Assembly: GCF_017301635.1 (NCBI RefSeq)
Contig: NZ_CP071091.1
Span: forward strand, 5,654,001-5,718,000
DNA: 64,000 bases
Direction of reading: 5' to 3'
DNA from: Myxococcus landrumus
GTDB taxonomy: Bacteria; Myxococcota; Myxococcia; Myxococcales; Myxococcaceae
Shown piece by piece: positions 52,452 to 61,132 of this stretch (within the stretch, counting starts at the first letter, position 1; the number at the start of each line of letters is the position of its first letter). Both the position numbers and the translations under genes were made by a program. The notes below the pieces were generated by a model, which saw nothing but the letters and a program-made list of their open reading frames with translations, had not been told where the DNA came from and ran no database searches.

Positions 52452-52658
52452 ATGAAGCGATTCCTTCCCCTTGCCGTGGGCCTTTCAATGATTTCGATGG
52501 GCGCGATGGCCGCGACCCCCAAGGCTCCCGCGACACCGAAGCCCGCGGCCGAAGCATCCGCGAAGCCCGCCGACACCAAGGCCAAGCCCGCCCCCAAGCA
52601 TGCGGCCCACGCGAAGGGCGCTCCCACGCCCGCCAAGGACTCCGGCACGACTCATTGA
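52452..52658 (+). CDS. Small exported Ala/Lys/Pro-rich protein
   Basis: The 68-residue protein has a signal peptide (MKRFLPLAVGLSMISMGAMAA). The mature 45 residues are almost entirely Ala, Pro, Lys and Thr (TPKAPATPKPAAEASAKPAD), so it is basic and disordered. GGAGGA at 52441-52446 is 5 nt before the ATG. A sigma-54 promoter lies upstream and a histidine kinase/NtrC pair downstream, so it is probably an output or stress-response product of that pair. Function is not known. Confidence 0.78.
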   Translation: MKRFLPLAVGLSMISMGAMAATPKAPATPKPAAEASAKPADTKAKPAPKHAAHAKGAPTPAKDSGTTH

Positions 52659-52758
52659 TTTCTTCCCGCGGCCATCGCGGTAGTTTCTGAGTACTTCCTT
52701 CCGGTCCATGCGTTGTCGACCCCTCCAGTTGCATGGACCGGAATAGCCTCGAGCCACC

Positions 52759-54252
52759 GTGAGACTCGCCCGCAAGTTCACTCTCGCCCTCGTCCTGCTC
52801 GCCGTGGCCGTCATCGCCGGGCTGCAGGTCATCCAGGTTCGCCGTGAGCTGGAGCGCTCGGCGCTGGACATGCAGCACGACCACCGGTTGCTCGGCCACG
52901 CGCTCGCGGGGACCATCAGCAAGGCCTGGGAGCTGGCCGGTGAGCGTGAAGCGCTGAACCTCCTGCACCAGTCCAACAACTTCCAGGAGCAGGTCCACCT
53001 GCGCTGGGTCTGGTTGGATGGGGGCCCCGGCACCCCGTCGCTCGTCGGCTTTCCACCGCGCCTGTTGGCCACGCTGCGCCAGGGCAAGGACGGCTCCATG
53101 GTGGACCCGGAGCCGGCGCCCGGCCTGCTGCACTCGTACACGCCGGTCTTCATCGGCCTGGGCCTGGGCCGGCGCTTCGGCGCCATCGAAATCACCGAGT
53201 CCCTGGGCGAGGAGCGCCAGCACGTCTTCGTCACGGTGGTGGGCACCATCGTCGCCACGGGCACCATCACCTTCGCGTTCTTCATCGTGGCCATGGCCAT
53301 GGGCCGGCGGCTCGTCGGCGAGCCCGTGGACCAACTGGTTCAGCTCGCGCACCGCTTCGGACAGGGAGACCTGACGGCCCGCGTGCGGCTGCCACCCAAG
53401 CGTCGAGGTGACGAGCTCACCACGCTGGCCAACGCACTGAACCGCATGGGTGAGCAACTCGAGGAGACTCACTCCCGACTGTCGGCGGAGACCACGGCGC
53501 GACTGGCCGCGGTGGAGCACTTGCGGCACGCGGACCGGCTCACCACGGTGGGCAAGCTGGCCTCGGGTGTGGCGCACGAGCTGGGAACGCCGCTCAACGT
53601 CGTGCTGGGGCGCTCGAAGATGATCTCCTCGGGGGAGGCGGAGGGCGAGGAGGTCGCCGAGTGCGCGCGCATCATCACCCAGCAGACCCAGCACATGACG
53701 GGCATCATCCGGCAGTTGCTCGACTTCGCTCGGCGGCGCGCTCCGCACCGGGCGCCGGAGGAGGTGCGGGACCTGGTGGCGCGCTCGCTGAGCCTGCTCA
53801 AGCCCATGGCCTCGAAGAAGAGCATCGCGCTGGTGGAAGACGTGCCGCCAGATGTCATGCTGGAGGCGGATGGAGGACAGGTGCAGCAGGTGCTGACGAA
53901 CCTGGTGATGAACGCCTTGCAGGCCATGAACAAGCCGGGGACGGTGAGCGTGCGCGCGACCCTCATCCGGGCCACTCCGCCCCAGGACGTGGGCGGGCCC
54001 GAGGACAGCTACGTGCGCGTGGACGTGGAGGACGAGGGCCCTGGCATCGCCCCGGACATCCTGGGCCACGTGTTCGAGCCGTTCTTCACCACGAAGGACG
54101 TGGGCGAGGGGACGGGGCTGGGGTTGTCCGTGTCCTACGGTCTGGTGAGAGACCATGGCGGCTGGATTGCCGTGCGCAGCGAGCTGGGACGCGGTAGCTG
54201 TTTCTCCATCTACCTGCCGAGCGGAGGGGACACATGCCAGGCCGCGTCCTGA
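52759..54252 (+). CDS. Sensor histidine kinase (NtrB-like partner of sigma-54 activator)
   Basis: The 497-residue kinase has two transmembrane helices (about 5-28 and 156-180), with a periplasmic sensor of about 125 residues between them. A HAMP domain follows (about 182-240; RRLVGEPVDQLVQLAHRFGQGDL). The dimerisation domain carries the phospho-acceptor His273 in VAHELGTPLNVVLG. The ATPase domain has QQVLTNLVMNALQAM, DEGPGIAPDI, PFFTTKDVGEGTGLGLSVSYG. The start is GTG 52759. It overlaps the response-regulator gene by 19 nt, so the two are coupled. The signal is not known. Confidence 0.92.
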   Translation: MRLARKFTLALVLLAVAVIAGLQVIQVRRELERSALDMQHDHRLLGHALAGTISKAWELAGEREALNLLHQSNNFQEQVHLRWVWLDGGPGTPSLVGFPPRLLATLRQGKDGSMVDPEPAPGLLHSYTPVFIGLGLGRRFGAIEITESLGEERQHVFVTVVGTIVATGTITFAFFIVAMAMGRRLVGEPVDQLVQLAHRFGQGDLTARVRLPPKRRGDELTTLANALNRMGEQLEETHSRLSAETTARLAAVEHLRHADRLTTVGKLASGVAHELGTPLNVVLGRSKMISSGEAEGEEVAECARIITQQTQHMTGIIRQLLDFARRRAPHRAPEEVRDLVARSLSLLKPMASKKSIALVEDVPPDVMLEADGGQVQQVLTNLVMNALQAMNKPGTVSVRATLIRATPPQDVGGPEDSYVRVDVEDEGPGIAPDILGHVFEPFFTTKDVGEGTGLGLSVSYGLVRDHGGWIAVRSELGRGSCFSIYLPSGGDTCQAAS

Positions 54253-55601
54253 TGGTCGAGGACGAGCGCGAGATGCGCGCCATGTTGGAGAAGGGACTGA
54301 CGCGCCGGGGCTATGCGCCCGTGGCGCTCGGGTCGGCGGACGAGGCGCTCGCGCGGCTGGCCACCGAGGACTTCGATGTGGTCCTGACGGACCTGCGCAT
54401 GCCCGGGATGGATGGGCTGGCGCTGTGTGAGCGCATCGTGCTCAACCGGCCGGACATCCCGGTCATCGTGGTGACGGCCTTCGGGAGCCTGGAGACGGCG
54501 GTGGCCGCCATCCGCGCGGGGGCGTACGACTTCGTCACCAAGCCCATCGACGTGGATGCGCTGGTGCTGGTGCTGGAGCGGGCGGTGCAACACCGGGCGC
54601 TGCGGGACGAGGTGCGCCGGCTGCGGCAGGAGCTGGGACGCAGGCAGGACGGCGGCGCGGTGGTGGGCGAGAGCCCCGCGATGCAGCAGGCGTATGCGCT
54701 CATCGACCGCGTGGCGGACCTGGACTCCACGGTGCTGATTACGGGCGAGAGCGGGACGGGGAAGGAGGTGGCCGCGCGCGCGGTGCACACGCGAGGGAGG
54801 CGGTCGGAGGGCCCCTTCGTGGCGCTCAACTGCGCGGCGATGCCGGAGGCGCTGCTGGAGAGTGAGCTGTTCGGGCACGCGAAGGGAGCGTTCACGGACG
54901 CGAAGGCGGCGCGCACGGGGCTCTTCGTGCAGGCGCATGGAGGAACGCTGTTTCTGGACGAGGTGGGCGAGCTGCCGCTCACGCTCCAGCCGAAGCTGTT
55001 GCGGGCGTTGCAGGAGCGGGTGGTGCGCCCGGTGGGTGGGGACACCGAGATTCCGTTCGATGCGCGCATCGTCGCGGCGACGAATCGGGACCTGGAGCTG
55101 GCGGTGGAGGAAGGCCGGTTCCGTGAGGATTTGTATTACCGGCTGAATGTGATTGGGGTGGAGCTGCCGCCGCTGCGGGCGCGTGGGAATGATGTGTTGT
55201 TGTTGTCGCAGCGGTTCATCGAGCAGTTCGCCGCGAGGAACAACAAGCGGGTGATGGGGCTGTCTCCCGCGGCGGCGCAGCGGCTGCTCGCGTATGGGTG
55301 GCCAGGGAATGTGCGGGAGCTGCAGAACTGCATGGAGCGCGCGGTGGCGCTCACGTCGTTCGAGCAGCTCACGGTGGATGACCTGCCCGAGCGCATCCGG
55401 AACTACAGCCAGCCCAAGGGGGCGGCGGAGAACCCGGACCCCTCCGAGCTGGTGACGCTGGAGGAGCTGGAGCGCAAGTACATCCACCGGGTGCTGGAGA
55501 CGGTGGGAGGTAGCCGCACGCTGGCGGCGCGGATTCTCGGGGTGGACCGCAAGACGCTGTACCGCAAGCTGGAGCGGGACGACGAGGCGAAGAAGCCCTG
55601 A
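54234..55601 (+). CDS. NtrC-family sigma-54-dependent response regulator
   Basis: The 455-residue protein has a receiver domain (phospho-acceptor Asp53 in LTDLRMPGMDG), a AAA+ domain with Walker A GESGTGKE (171-178), GAFTDA at 218-223 in place of the usual GAFTGA, Walker B GTLFLDEVGELP, and the R-finger region. The C-terminal Fis-type helix-turn-helix is RTLAARILGVDRKTLYRKLE. It should activate sigma-54 promoters when phosphorylated by the overlapping kinase. The upstream sigma-54 promoter at 52384-52399 is a likely target. It ends 9 nt before the convergent gene. Confidence 0.95.
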   Translation: MPGRVLMVEDEREMRAMLEKGLTRRGYAPVALGSADEALARLATEDFDVVLTDLRMPGMDGLALCERIVLNRPDIPVIVVTAFGSLETAVAAIRAGAYDFVTKPIDVDALVLVLERAVQHRALRDEVRRLRQELGRRQDGGAVVGESPAMQQAYALIDRVADLDSTVLITGESGTGKEVAARAVHTRGRRSEGPFVALNCAAMPEALLESELFGHAKGAFTDAKAARTGLFVQAHGGTLFLDEVGELPLTLQPKLLRALQERVVRPVGGDTEIPFDARIVAATNRDLELAVEEGRFREDLYYRLNVIGVELPPLRARGNDVLLLSQRFIEQFAARNNKRVMGLSPAAAQRLLAYGWPGNVRELQNCMERAVALTSFEQLTVDDLPERIRNYSQPKGAAENPDPSELVTLEELERKYIHRVLETVGGSRTLAARILGVDRKTLYRKLERDDEAKKP

Positions 55602-55610
55602 GGGGTGGAG

Positions 55611-56414
55611 TCAGTCCACGGGGTCCAGGCGAACTTCGAAGAGCTTGGGCCAGAGCTTGCCGGTCATCAGCATGCGCCCGGTGCCGGGCTCCACGGCGAT
55701 GCCGTTGAGGACGGCATCGGGGCGGTTGAGCTGGGGGCCCACGGCGCGCACGAGGGCGGAGGCGTCGATGAGGCCCGTGACGTGGCCGGTGGTGGGGTCG
55801 ATTTCGAGGACGTAGGAGGAGTGCCAGACGTTGGCGTAGATGACGCCGTTGGCGCACTCGAGCTCGTTGAGCTGGTCCTGGGGTTGGCCGTTGAGGGTGA
55901 CCTCGAGGGTGCCCAGGGGCTCGAAGGTGTCCGGGGCGTGGAGGGTCAGCGTGGAGGAGCCGTCGCTGCGGATGAGCTTTCCCTGCCAGTAGCAGAGGCC
56001 CCAGCCTTCGCCGGCGTAGCGCGTGGTGCGCAGACGCGTGGGGGGCAGGCCGCTCCAGGTGAAGAGCTGCCCTTCGGTCCAGGTGAGCTGGTAGAGGCGC
56101 TCACCGTCGGTGGCGAGCCCTTCCGCGAAGATATCGCCCAGGCGCTCCATCCACAGCGGGGTGGCGGATTCGAGGGAGATTTCGCGCAGGGTGCCTTGAT
56201 GGCCGGTGCTCTCGAACAGGCGGCCCTGGTGGAAAACGAGGCCCTGGGTGAAGGCCTCGGTGGAGTGCGGATACTCCTTCACGATGCGCGCCACCTTCCG
56301 CGAGAGGACGTTCTCGGTCACACGCCGGTGCGCGGGCGCACCACCACAGCCGTTGCTCATCCCCATGACCAGAACACCCAGCGCCGACAGCCATGCTGTT
56401 GGATTCATGCGCAT
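55611..56414 (-). CDS. Glutaminyl-peptide cyclotransferase, bacterial propeller type
   Basis: The 267-residue protein is a lipoprotein candidate (LSALGVLVMGMSNGC). It fits the glutamine cyclotransferase five-bladed propeller family: EYPHSTEAFTQGLVFHQGRLFESTGHQG, EGWGLCYWQGKLIRSDGSSTLTLHAP, LNELECANGVIYANVWHSSYVLEIDPTTG and RPDAVLNGIAVEPGTGRMLMTGKLWPKLFEV. Enzymes of this family turn N-terminal glutamine into pyroglutamate in exported proteins. ATG 56414 or 56408 is the likely start; longer frames lack a signal. The first 40 bp and upstream DNA are duplicated at 57912-58011. Confidence 0.87.
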   Translation of the reverse strand: MRMNPTAWLSALGVLVMGMSNGCGGAPAHRRVTENVLSRKVARIVKEYPHSTEAFTQGLVFHQGRLFESTGHQGTLREISLESATPLWMERLGDIFAEGLATDGERLYQLTWTEGQLFTWSGLPPTRLRTTRYAGEGWGLCYWQGKLIRSDGSSTLTLHAPDTFEPLGTLEVTLNGQPQDQLNELECANGVIYANVWHSSYVLEIDPTTGHVTGLIDASALVRAVGPQLNRPDAVLNGIAVEPGTGRMLMTGKLWPKLFEVRLDPVD

Positions 56415-56470
56415 CGAGGTGCCCACGCAAGCAGGAAACGAGGGCCGGCACAACCGACCCGGGGTCTGGA
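56371..56470. repeat. Duplicated leader, copy A (100 bp)
   Basis: It matches 57912-58011 at 90 of 100 positions by my count. It covers the start codon, first codons of the signal peptide and about 56 bp upstream of the leftward gene. Confidence 0.85.
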
Positions 56471-56591
56471 CGCTTCGGCGCACCAGGACCGGCAAACAGG
56501 CATGGATTCTGGCCCTGATCGTTTGAACTTGCGGGAGCGCTTGGTATCACGCGCCGCCCACGACCCGGTGGGACTTGTGATTGGGGAACCT

Positions 56592-57203
56592 ATGCAAAAG
56601 CTGAATCATATCGTTGGTGCGCTGGCTCTGATGACCGTGGCCTGTGGGCAGGGTCCGCAGGAGGGAGGGGAGACGACTTCGGCGGAGTCCGTCAGCCAGT
56701 CCGTCGTTGGAGCCAGTTGCGACCCATCCCTGCCGCAGCCGAGTGGTTGCGGCTACGGTGAGTACTGTTCAACGGCGACGTCCACCTGTGTCGATGTGGC
56801 CCCGGCCACGTGCTCGAACTTCGCGTCCTATCCTCCGACCTGGAGCAAGGTGAACGGGCAGGATGGAGTCCTCGGGCCGGTCATCTACAGTGTGACGCCT
56901 GTGTCCTGGGGGCCGCACCTGTTCTGCATGTCAGACAACGCGACGGTTCGCGCTCGCGTCAAAATGTATGCAACTCAAGCTGGCGAACTCCCGAGCACTG
57001 CCGCAGCACTGTCCCTGAACTATTTCCGGCCTTCCGGCTCCATGATGGCTGCCAACTCGCTGATTACCGGCTACTCGATGGCGAACAACGGCCAATCGGC
57101 GGAGTTCAATCTCAGCATCTGCGTTCCCCTCACGATGACGACCGTCACCATGGGCCTGCGTGCCCCGAACGGGAACTCGGTCTGCACGACCATTAACAAG
57201 TAG
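56592..57203 (+). CDS. Small lipoprotein of unknown function
   Basis: The 203-residue lipoprotein starts at ATG 56592 (MQKLNHIVGALALMTVAC; lipobox MTVAC). After a Ser/Glu-rich spacer a short cysteine-rich segment (CDPSLPQPSGCGYGEYC) precedes a beta-rich domain of about 120 residues. I do not recognise a family. It lies between, and is divergent or opposed to, the two genes that share a duplicated leader. GGGGAACC precedes the start; a clear ribosome-binding site is missing. Confidence 0.68.
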   Translation: MQKLNHIVGALALMTVACGQGPQEGGETTSAESVSQSVVGASCDPSLPQPSGCGYGEYCSTATSTCVDVAPATCSNFASYPPTWSKVNGQDGVLGPVIYSVTPVSWGPHLFCMSDNATVRARVKMYATQAGELPSTAAALSLNYFRPSGSMMAANSLITGYSMANNGQSAEFNLSICVPLTMTTVTMGLRAPNGNSVCTTINK

Positions 57204-57298
57204 GTGCCGCAGCAGCAGCCTGTCGTCCACGACCCGCTCCAGCATCTGAGCGCCTGGCCTGGCGGGCTGTGCAGCAGTCCGGATGAAGCAACACGACC

Positions 57299-57952
57299 TC
57301 AACGGCTGACGTCCACCGCCACTGAGGTCGTGTTGTCGGAAGAATTGACGTCTGGCTGCATGACCAAGACCTCCAGCGGCTGGAGGAGCCACCCCGCCTT
57401 GTTGGCCGTAACGGTGAGGAAGATGCTCACCGTGCTCCCCGCCACGAGAGTCCCCACGTTGCACGCGAACGTCTGGGCCAGACTGTCCGCATCCTCGAAG
57501 AGCTGGCAGGTACCTTGAGAAGCACGGCTCGACACATACGTCGAGCCCTCCGGAAGGGTCCCTTGGAATATCACCCGGGTCGCGGTCTGGGCTCCCACAT
57601 GGGCGAGGTGCGCTGAATAGACCACGCTCTCACCCACGAAGACCGTCTTCGGATTCGCCTCGGCCGTCACCCGCAGGTCCATCCCACCCGGGGGAACCTC
57701 GCAAGCATCGCCCCTCCCATTTCCATCCGAATCCAACTGGTTCGCATTGGCGACCACGGCACAGTTGTCTTCGATGTCACTCAGACCATCTTTGTCACTG
57801 TCCAGCGAACGGGCCAATTGATAGAGCCCTTCCGTGGTCAACCCTGATTGCCGGCGCTCCGCCGAGCGCCGGGGCGAGGTTCGGCCAGAACAGCCGTTGC
57901 CCATCATCGCGAGAACACTTAGCGCCGACAGCCATGCTGCTGAATTCATGCG
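57299..57952 (-). CDS. DUF11-like lipoprotein with thrombospondin-type Ca repeat
   Basis: The 217-residue protein is a lipoprotein (AWLSALSVLAMMGNGC). A calcium-binding thrombospondin type-3-like stretch follows (SLDSDKDGLSDIEDNC and QLDSDGNGRGDAC). The next 110 residues resemble a DUF11 repeat domain (GESVVYSAHLAHVGAQTATRVIFQGTLPEGSTYVSS, quoted in part). Such domains are surface adhesion or stalk modules. ATG 57952 or 57946 is the likely start. Its leader and signal-peptide DNA are a copy of those of the glutamine cyclotransferase gene. Only one DUF11 unit is present, so it may be a shortened member. Confidence 0.72.
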   Translation of the reverse strand, partial: RMNSAAWLSALSVLAMMGNGCSGRTSPRRSAERRQSGLTTEGLYQLARSLDSDKDGLSDIEDNCAVVANANQLDSDGNGRGDACEVPPGGMDLRVTAEANPKTVFVGESVVYSAHLAHVGAQTATRVIFQGTLPEGSTYVSSRASQGTCQLFEDADSLAQTFACNVGTLVAGSTVSIFLTVTANKAGWLLQPLEVLVMQPDVNSSDNTTSVAVDVSR

Positions 57953-58011
57953 CATCGAGGTACCCACGCAAGCAGGAAACGCAAGCCGGCCCAACCGACC
58001 CAGGGTCTGGA
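57912..58011. repeat. Duplicated leader, copy B (100 bp)
   Basis: This is the partner of 56371-56470, in the same orientation and 1541 bp away. The ten differences are spread along the length, so the duplication is not very recent. Confidence 0.85.
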
Positions 58012-58168
58012 GGAATCAGCGCGCCCAGAAAGCAGGAGCCTCACCGGACGAGAGAGCCACGGCGCTCGGGCACGACGCCCCGAAGTAACTATCGACGGCC
58101 CGGCCAGCCAGCGACTCAACGCCATGTCTTGCCCCATGCCCAGCAACAGGCTCCCGATACATGGGCCC

Positions 58169-59452
58169 TCAGCCGGATTCCGGTCCAAACTGCTGACGCC
58201 ATGCTGGCGCACGCCATTCATTGAGAGTTGTAGTGCAATCGAGCAGGCGCAGATAGAGGGATGCGGCTATTCTTTGCCGCTGGGTGCCTGAGTGCCAGAC
58301 ATTTGCACACCCATCAATGGATGGGGACACTCCCAAAAAAGAGCGCGAGCCCTTCACGAATCCGTCTTTGTGCGTACGGTACCAACGACGCAACTTCTCA
58401 GGATCAGGCGTTGGGAGGTGTTCGTCAGGATCGAGCTCAAGCACCTCCTGCTCCATGTCATCCTCATCACTCGGCCCTGTCGGAGAGCCATGAGCCGTTA
58501 GTCCCTCGGACTCGAGGTCCAATCCTGTGACAAGGGAAAAAGCTTCTGCGACGACTCGACTGCAGTGGGGATTCTCTAGCTGTTCAAGCAGCCACGGAAG
58601 CACCGTGGAATCTCCGCAGATACCCGCCGCCTGAACCGCCGTCCTGAGTTGGGACGAATCGTCGCGCAATCTCTCGACCACTTTGCGCGCGCGGCCGGTG
58701 TCGCCAGCACGGAGCGACAGTTGAAGCGCACGCGGCTGCAGGGGACCCGGAAGAGTCGAGAAGGATTCGAGAACCTCGAGCGCGTTCCTCTGGTCCCCCA
58801 ACAACACGGCTGACGCCGCTGCCCAGAACCGGCACAGGTCGCTCTTCTCATGAAGGCCTGCTTCAAGTTCTGGCACCAGGTCGTGCCGCCCAAGCTCGCC
58901 CACCGCGCGTAGCGCCCGTGCTCGAACAGCGGGGTCCTTGTCTTCCAGTGCATCTGCGAGCGCTCGCCCCGGATCAAGCCGGTGAATGGCATAGGTAGCG
59001 ATTGCCACCTGGCGCCACACTGGGAGCACCGACCCAAGAAGCTCCTGAGCGGCAATATGCGCCGTAGCGCGCGGAACCCACCCCAGGGCCGAGGTCAGCC
59101 CCGTCGCGAGCCTTGGCTCATCTCCTACGAGAGAGACCGGCACCTCCAGCCGCTTCGGGCTGCCCTGCTCAAGCGCCAGCACCGCTGCGGCGAAGACCTC
59201 ACCTGCTTCCTGTTCATCGGACAAGCGCTCCGTGCAGAACTCCCACCCACAGTCGTCCGCTATCCGCAAGCCGTCCAGGTTTGCTTGGAGCCGGTCATCG
59301 AAAGCAGCCAGGTCGTGCAGCCGGTAGTGCGGAGCATTGAGTACCCCCTGGCGCTGCGCCCACAGGAAGGCCGCATCCGTCGCGTGCTGCTCAATGATGC
59401 GCTCAATTGAACGAGGCACTTCAGGACCACCGGCTGACTTCGAGATTGTCAC
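58169..59452 (-). CDS. TIGR02270-like HEAT-repeat protein
   Basis: The 427-residue protein has PRSIERIIEQHATDAAFLWAQRQ and the following blocks typical of the myxobacterial TIGR02270 family, with HEAT-like repeats in the middle (ALEDKDPAVRARALRAVGELGRHDLVPELEAGL, quoted in part). Family members sit in type VI secretion or effector islands, and their exact role is unknown. GTG 59452 overlaps the SUKH gene by 32 nt; GTG 59419, one nt after the SUKH stop, is an equally good start. It ends the leftward group beginning with DUF2169. Confidence 0.8.
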   Translation of the reverse strand: MTISKSAGGPEVPRSIERIIEQHATDAAFLWAQRQGVLNAPHYRLHDLAAFDDRLQANLDGLRIADDCGWEFCTERLSDEQEAGEVFAAAVLALEQGSPKRLEVPVSLVGDEPRLATGLTSALGWVPRATAHIAAQELLGSVLPVWRQVAIATYAIHRLDPGRALADALEDKDPAVRARALRAVGELGRHDLVPELEAGLHEKSDLCRFWAAASAVLLGDQRNALEVLESFSTLPGPLQPRALQLSLRAGDTGRARKVVERLRDDSSQLRTAVQAAGICGDSTVLPWLLEQLENPHCSRVVAEAFSLVTGLDLESEGLTAHGSPTGPSDEDDMEQEVLELDPDEHLPTPDPEKLRRWYRTHKDGFVKGSRSFLGVSPSIDGCANVWHSGTQRQRIAASLYLRLLDCTTTLNEWRAPAWRQQFGPESG

Positions 59453-60191
59453 TCACGACTTCGCAAAGCTTCGCGAACTCACGGCTTTCCTGGGCATGAA
59501 GATAGATACTGTCTCGTGCCAATTTCTCTGGAAAAAACAGCAGAACCGCGTCGGCGCGCTCATAGAAGATAGGGGCCGTGTCGACATAGGGCACGGGCTG
59601 AAAGCCCAGCTTTTCTGCAACGGACTTGAAATGGGTGACGTGTTCCTGATGCTCGGTCTTATCCATGCTCTGCGTTTCACGCCGAGCCCCGAACTGAGCG
59701 TAGTGCGGGAGGCTGGGTGCACGGATTCTGAGAACCGCCTCTTGATAAAAGTACTGAAGAAGAGAATTGGCAACAACGTGCTCCGACCGTGACTCACTCG
59801 TAAACTTTCCGGTTTCAGCATCAACAGACCATGAAAACAGGACGAGTGGCCGTGCGCCATCTCTCACGGCAGATGAAAGGAACATCTCGTTATAGATGTC
59901 CAATGTCCACACATAAAAAGCATCTGATGGTGCCGGCACGGGAGGATCCGCATAGAACCGCAGGGTCGCCTCCACACCAAATTCTACATCCCGAAGGAAC
60001 TCTCCAAAGCAATTTGGAGGCGTCCTGCCCATCCGAGTGAGAAATGCCCGATGCTCTGGGGCCAAGGACTGCCCTGCAGCCGTCTCCACCTGCAGGATGT
60101 CGTGCTCGTCAGCCCCAATGACCCTTCGCGAGAACTCCGGATCGGCTCTGGCACAGTAGTCAACAAACTTATCCATTTCACGCATCCACAT
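59421..60191 (-). CDS. SMI1/KNR4 (SUKH)-like immunity protein
   Basis: The 256-residue protein has a SUKH-like N-terminal half (IGADEHDILQVETAAGQSLAPEHRAFLTRMG, quoted in part, and NCFGEFLRDVEFG). A C-terminal half of unknown type follows. SUKH proteins commonly neutralise secreted nucleases and deaminases. It lies immediately downstream of the PAAR-like/deaminase gene, so it is the probable antidote. ATG 60191 is chosen because AGGGAG lies 9 nt upstream; TTG 60221 is an alternative. The base composition is visibly less GC-rich than in flanking housekeeping genes, consistent with transfer. Confidence 0.72.
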   Translation of the reverse strand: MWMREMDKFVDYCARADPEFSRRVIGADEHDILQVETAAGQSLAPEHRAFLTRMGRTPPNCFGEFLRDVEFGVEATLRFYADPPVPAPSDAFYVWTLDIYNEMFLSSAVRDGARPLVLFSWSVDAETGKFTSESRSEHVVANSLLQYFYQEAVLRIRAPSLPHYAQFGARRETQSMDKTEHQEHVTHFKSVAEKLGFQPVPYVDTAPIFYERADAVLLFFPEKLARDSIYLHAQESREFAKLCEVVSDNLEVSRWS

Positions 60192-60223
60192 CTCAATTAG
60201 CTCCCTAGCACTCGCTCCCAAAG

Positions 60224-61111
60224 CTATTTCTTGGGCTCATTCTCGCACAGCATGGAAGTCAGGACACGTTTGCACGTCTCGCATGAGGGCATGAGCTGCT
60301 TACCGCCCGACCTATCAAGAAGGACGGACAGACTCACCTCACACCCCGCAGCCGGTGGAAGCGCACCTTTCTCGAATGCTTCAAAAAGCGCCTTCTGCTC
60401 GGCACAGTTTCCGGCTGGATTCCTGTCCGCAGGGCCCTTAGGACCAATGGGAGTCTTGTGCTTGAAGTTCTTTGCCTTGTCAGCGAACGTGTTCGGACTC
60501 AACCGAGCATAGTTATCCCCAGCGATTCCTTTGAATACCGAAGAGCCCTTCTTGCACTTCACGACCACGGCAGAGGACACGCGCCCCTTCATCTTCTCGG
60601 CTTCACGCGTCGACTCTTTCGATGGCTTCAGTTGCGGATGTCCTGGGCTATCGAGAGGCTTTTGGCAGTTGTTACAAAGAATCTTGCCCGTCGCGTCGTC
60701 GTGCCCCGGATACCCCATGTTCTTACCGGGGGTGTTTCCAGCATTTCCGTTGTGCAAGCCGTCATCGAGGAAGCGGACGACGCCCTTACCCTCGAACTTC
60801 ACGGTCGTGCTATAGAGCAGCCAGGTGAGCTTTCCTTTGATTTTGTTTGATGCAACACCGCCGCCCGCGGTTCCTCCTTCATCGCCTGTGCTCACCTTCA
60901 GATTCGAACTCTCGAGCGCGACAGCATTCCCCTCCACCACGACGCTCTTGGCCCCTTTGGCCAGATCGCTCGACAAGGCCAGGTTGGGATAGGGAATCGG
61001 GACAGGCCCTCCTGGTGATGGCGTCTTGCACACATCCGGCGCCATCGCGATGAATTGAAGACCGTCGCCCGCATGTACGACACTCTTTCCATTCACGAAG
61101 GTTTTCGTCAC
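60224..61111 (-). CDS. PAAR-like (DUF4150) type VI effector with C-terminal deaminase-fold toxin
   Basis: The 295-residue protein starts with a PAAR-like DUF4150 domain (about 1-130; MAPDVCKTPSPGGPVPIPYPN, quoted in part, and WLLYSTTVKFEGKGVVRF). That domain loads cargo on the type VI spike. A CNNC pair lies at 146-149. The C-terminal 110 residues show deaminase-superfamily zinc motifs: CAE at 236-238 (NCAEQKALFEA) and PSCETC with C277 and C280. The predicted toxin would deaminate bases in DNA, RNA or nucleotides. In some toxin clades Cys replaces the usual His in [HC]AE. The start is GTG 61111. A SUKH-type immunity gene follows directly. GC is lower than average. Confidence 0.82.
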   Translation of the reverse strand: MTKTFVNGKSVVHAGDGLQFIAMAPDVCKTPSPGGPVPIPYPNLALSSDLAKGAKSVVVEGNAVALESSNLKVSTGDEGGTAGGGVASNKIKGKLTWLLYSTTVKFEGKGVVRFLDDGLHNGNAGNTPGKNMGYPGHDDATGKILCNNCQKPLDSPGHPQLKPSKESTREAEKMKGRVSSAVVVKCKKGSSVFKGIAGDNYARLSPNTFADKAKNFKHKTPIGPKGPADRNPAGNCAEQKALFEAFEKGALPPAAGCEVSLSVLLDRSGGKQLMPSCETCKRVLTSMLCENEPKK

Positions 61112-61132
61112 GGGTCCCCCGGGTCGAATGGC

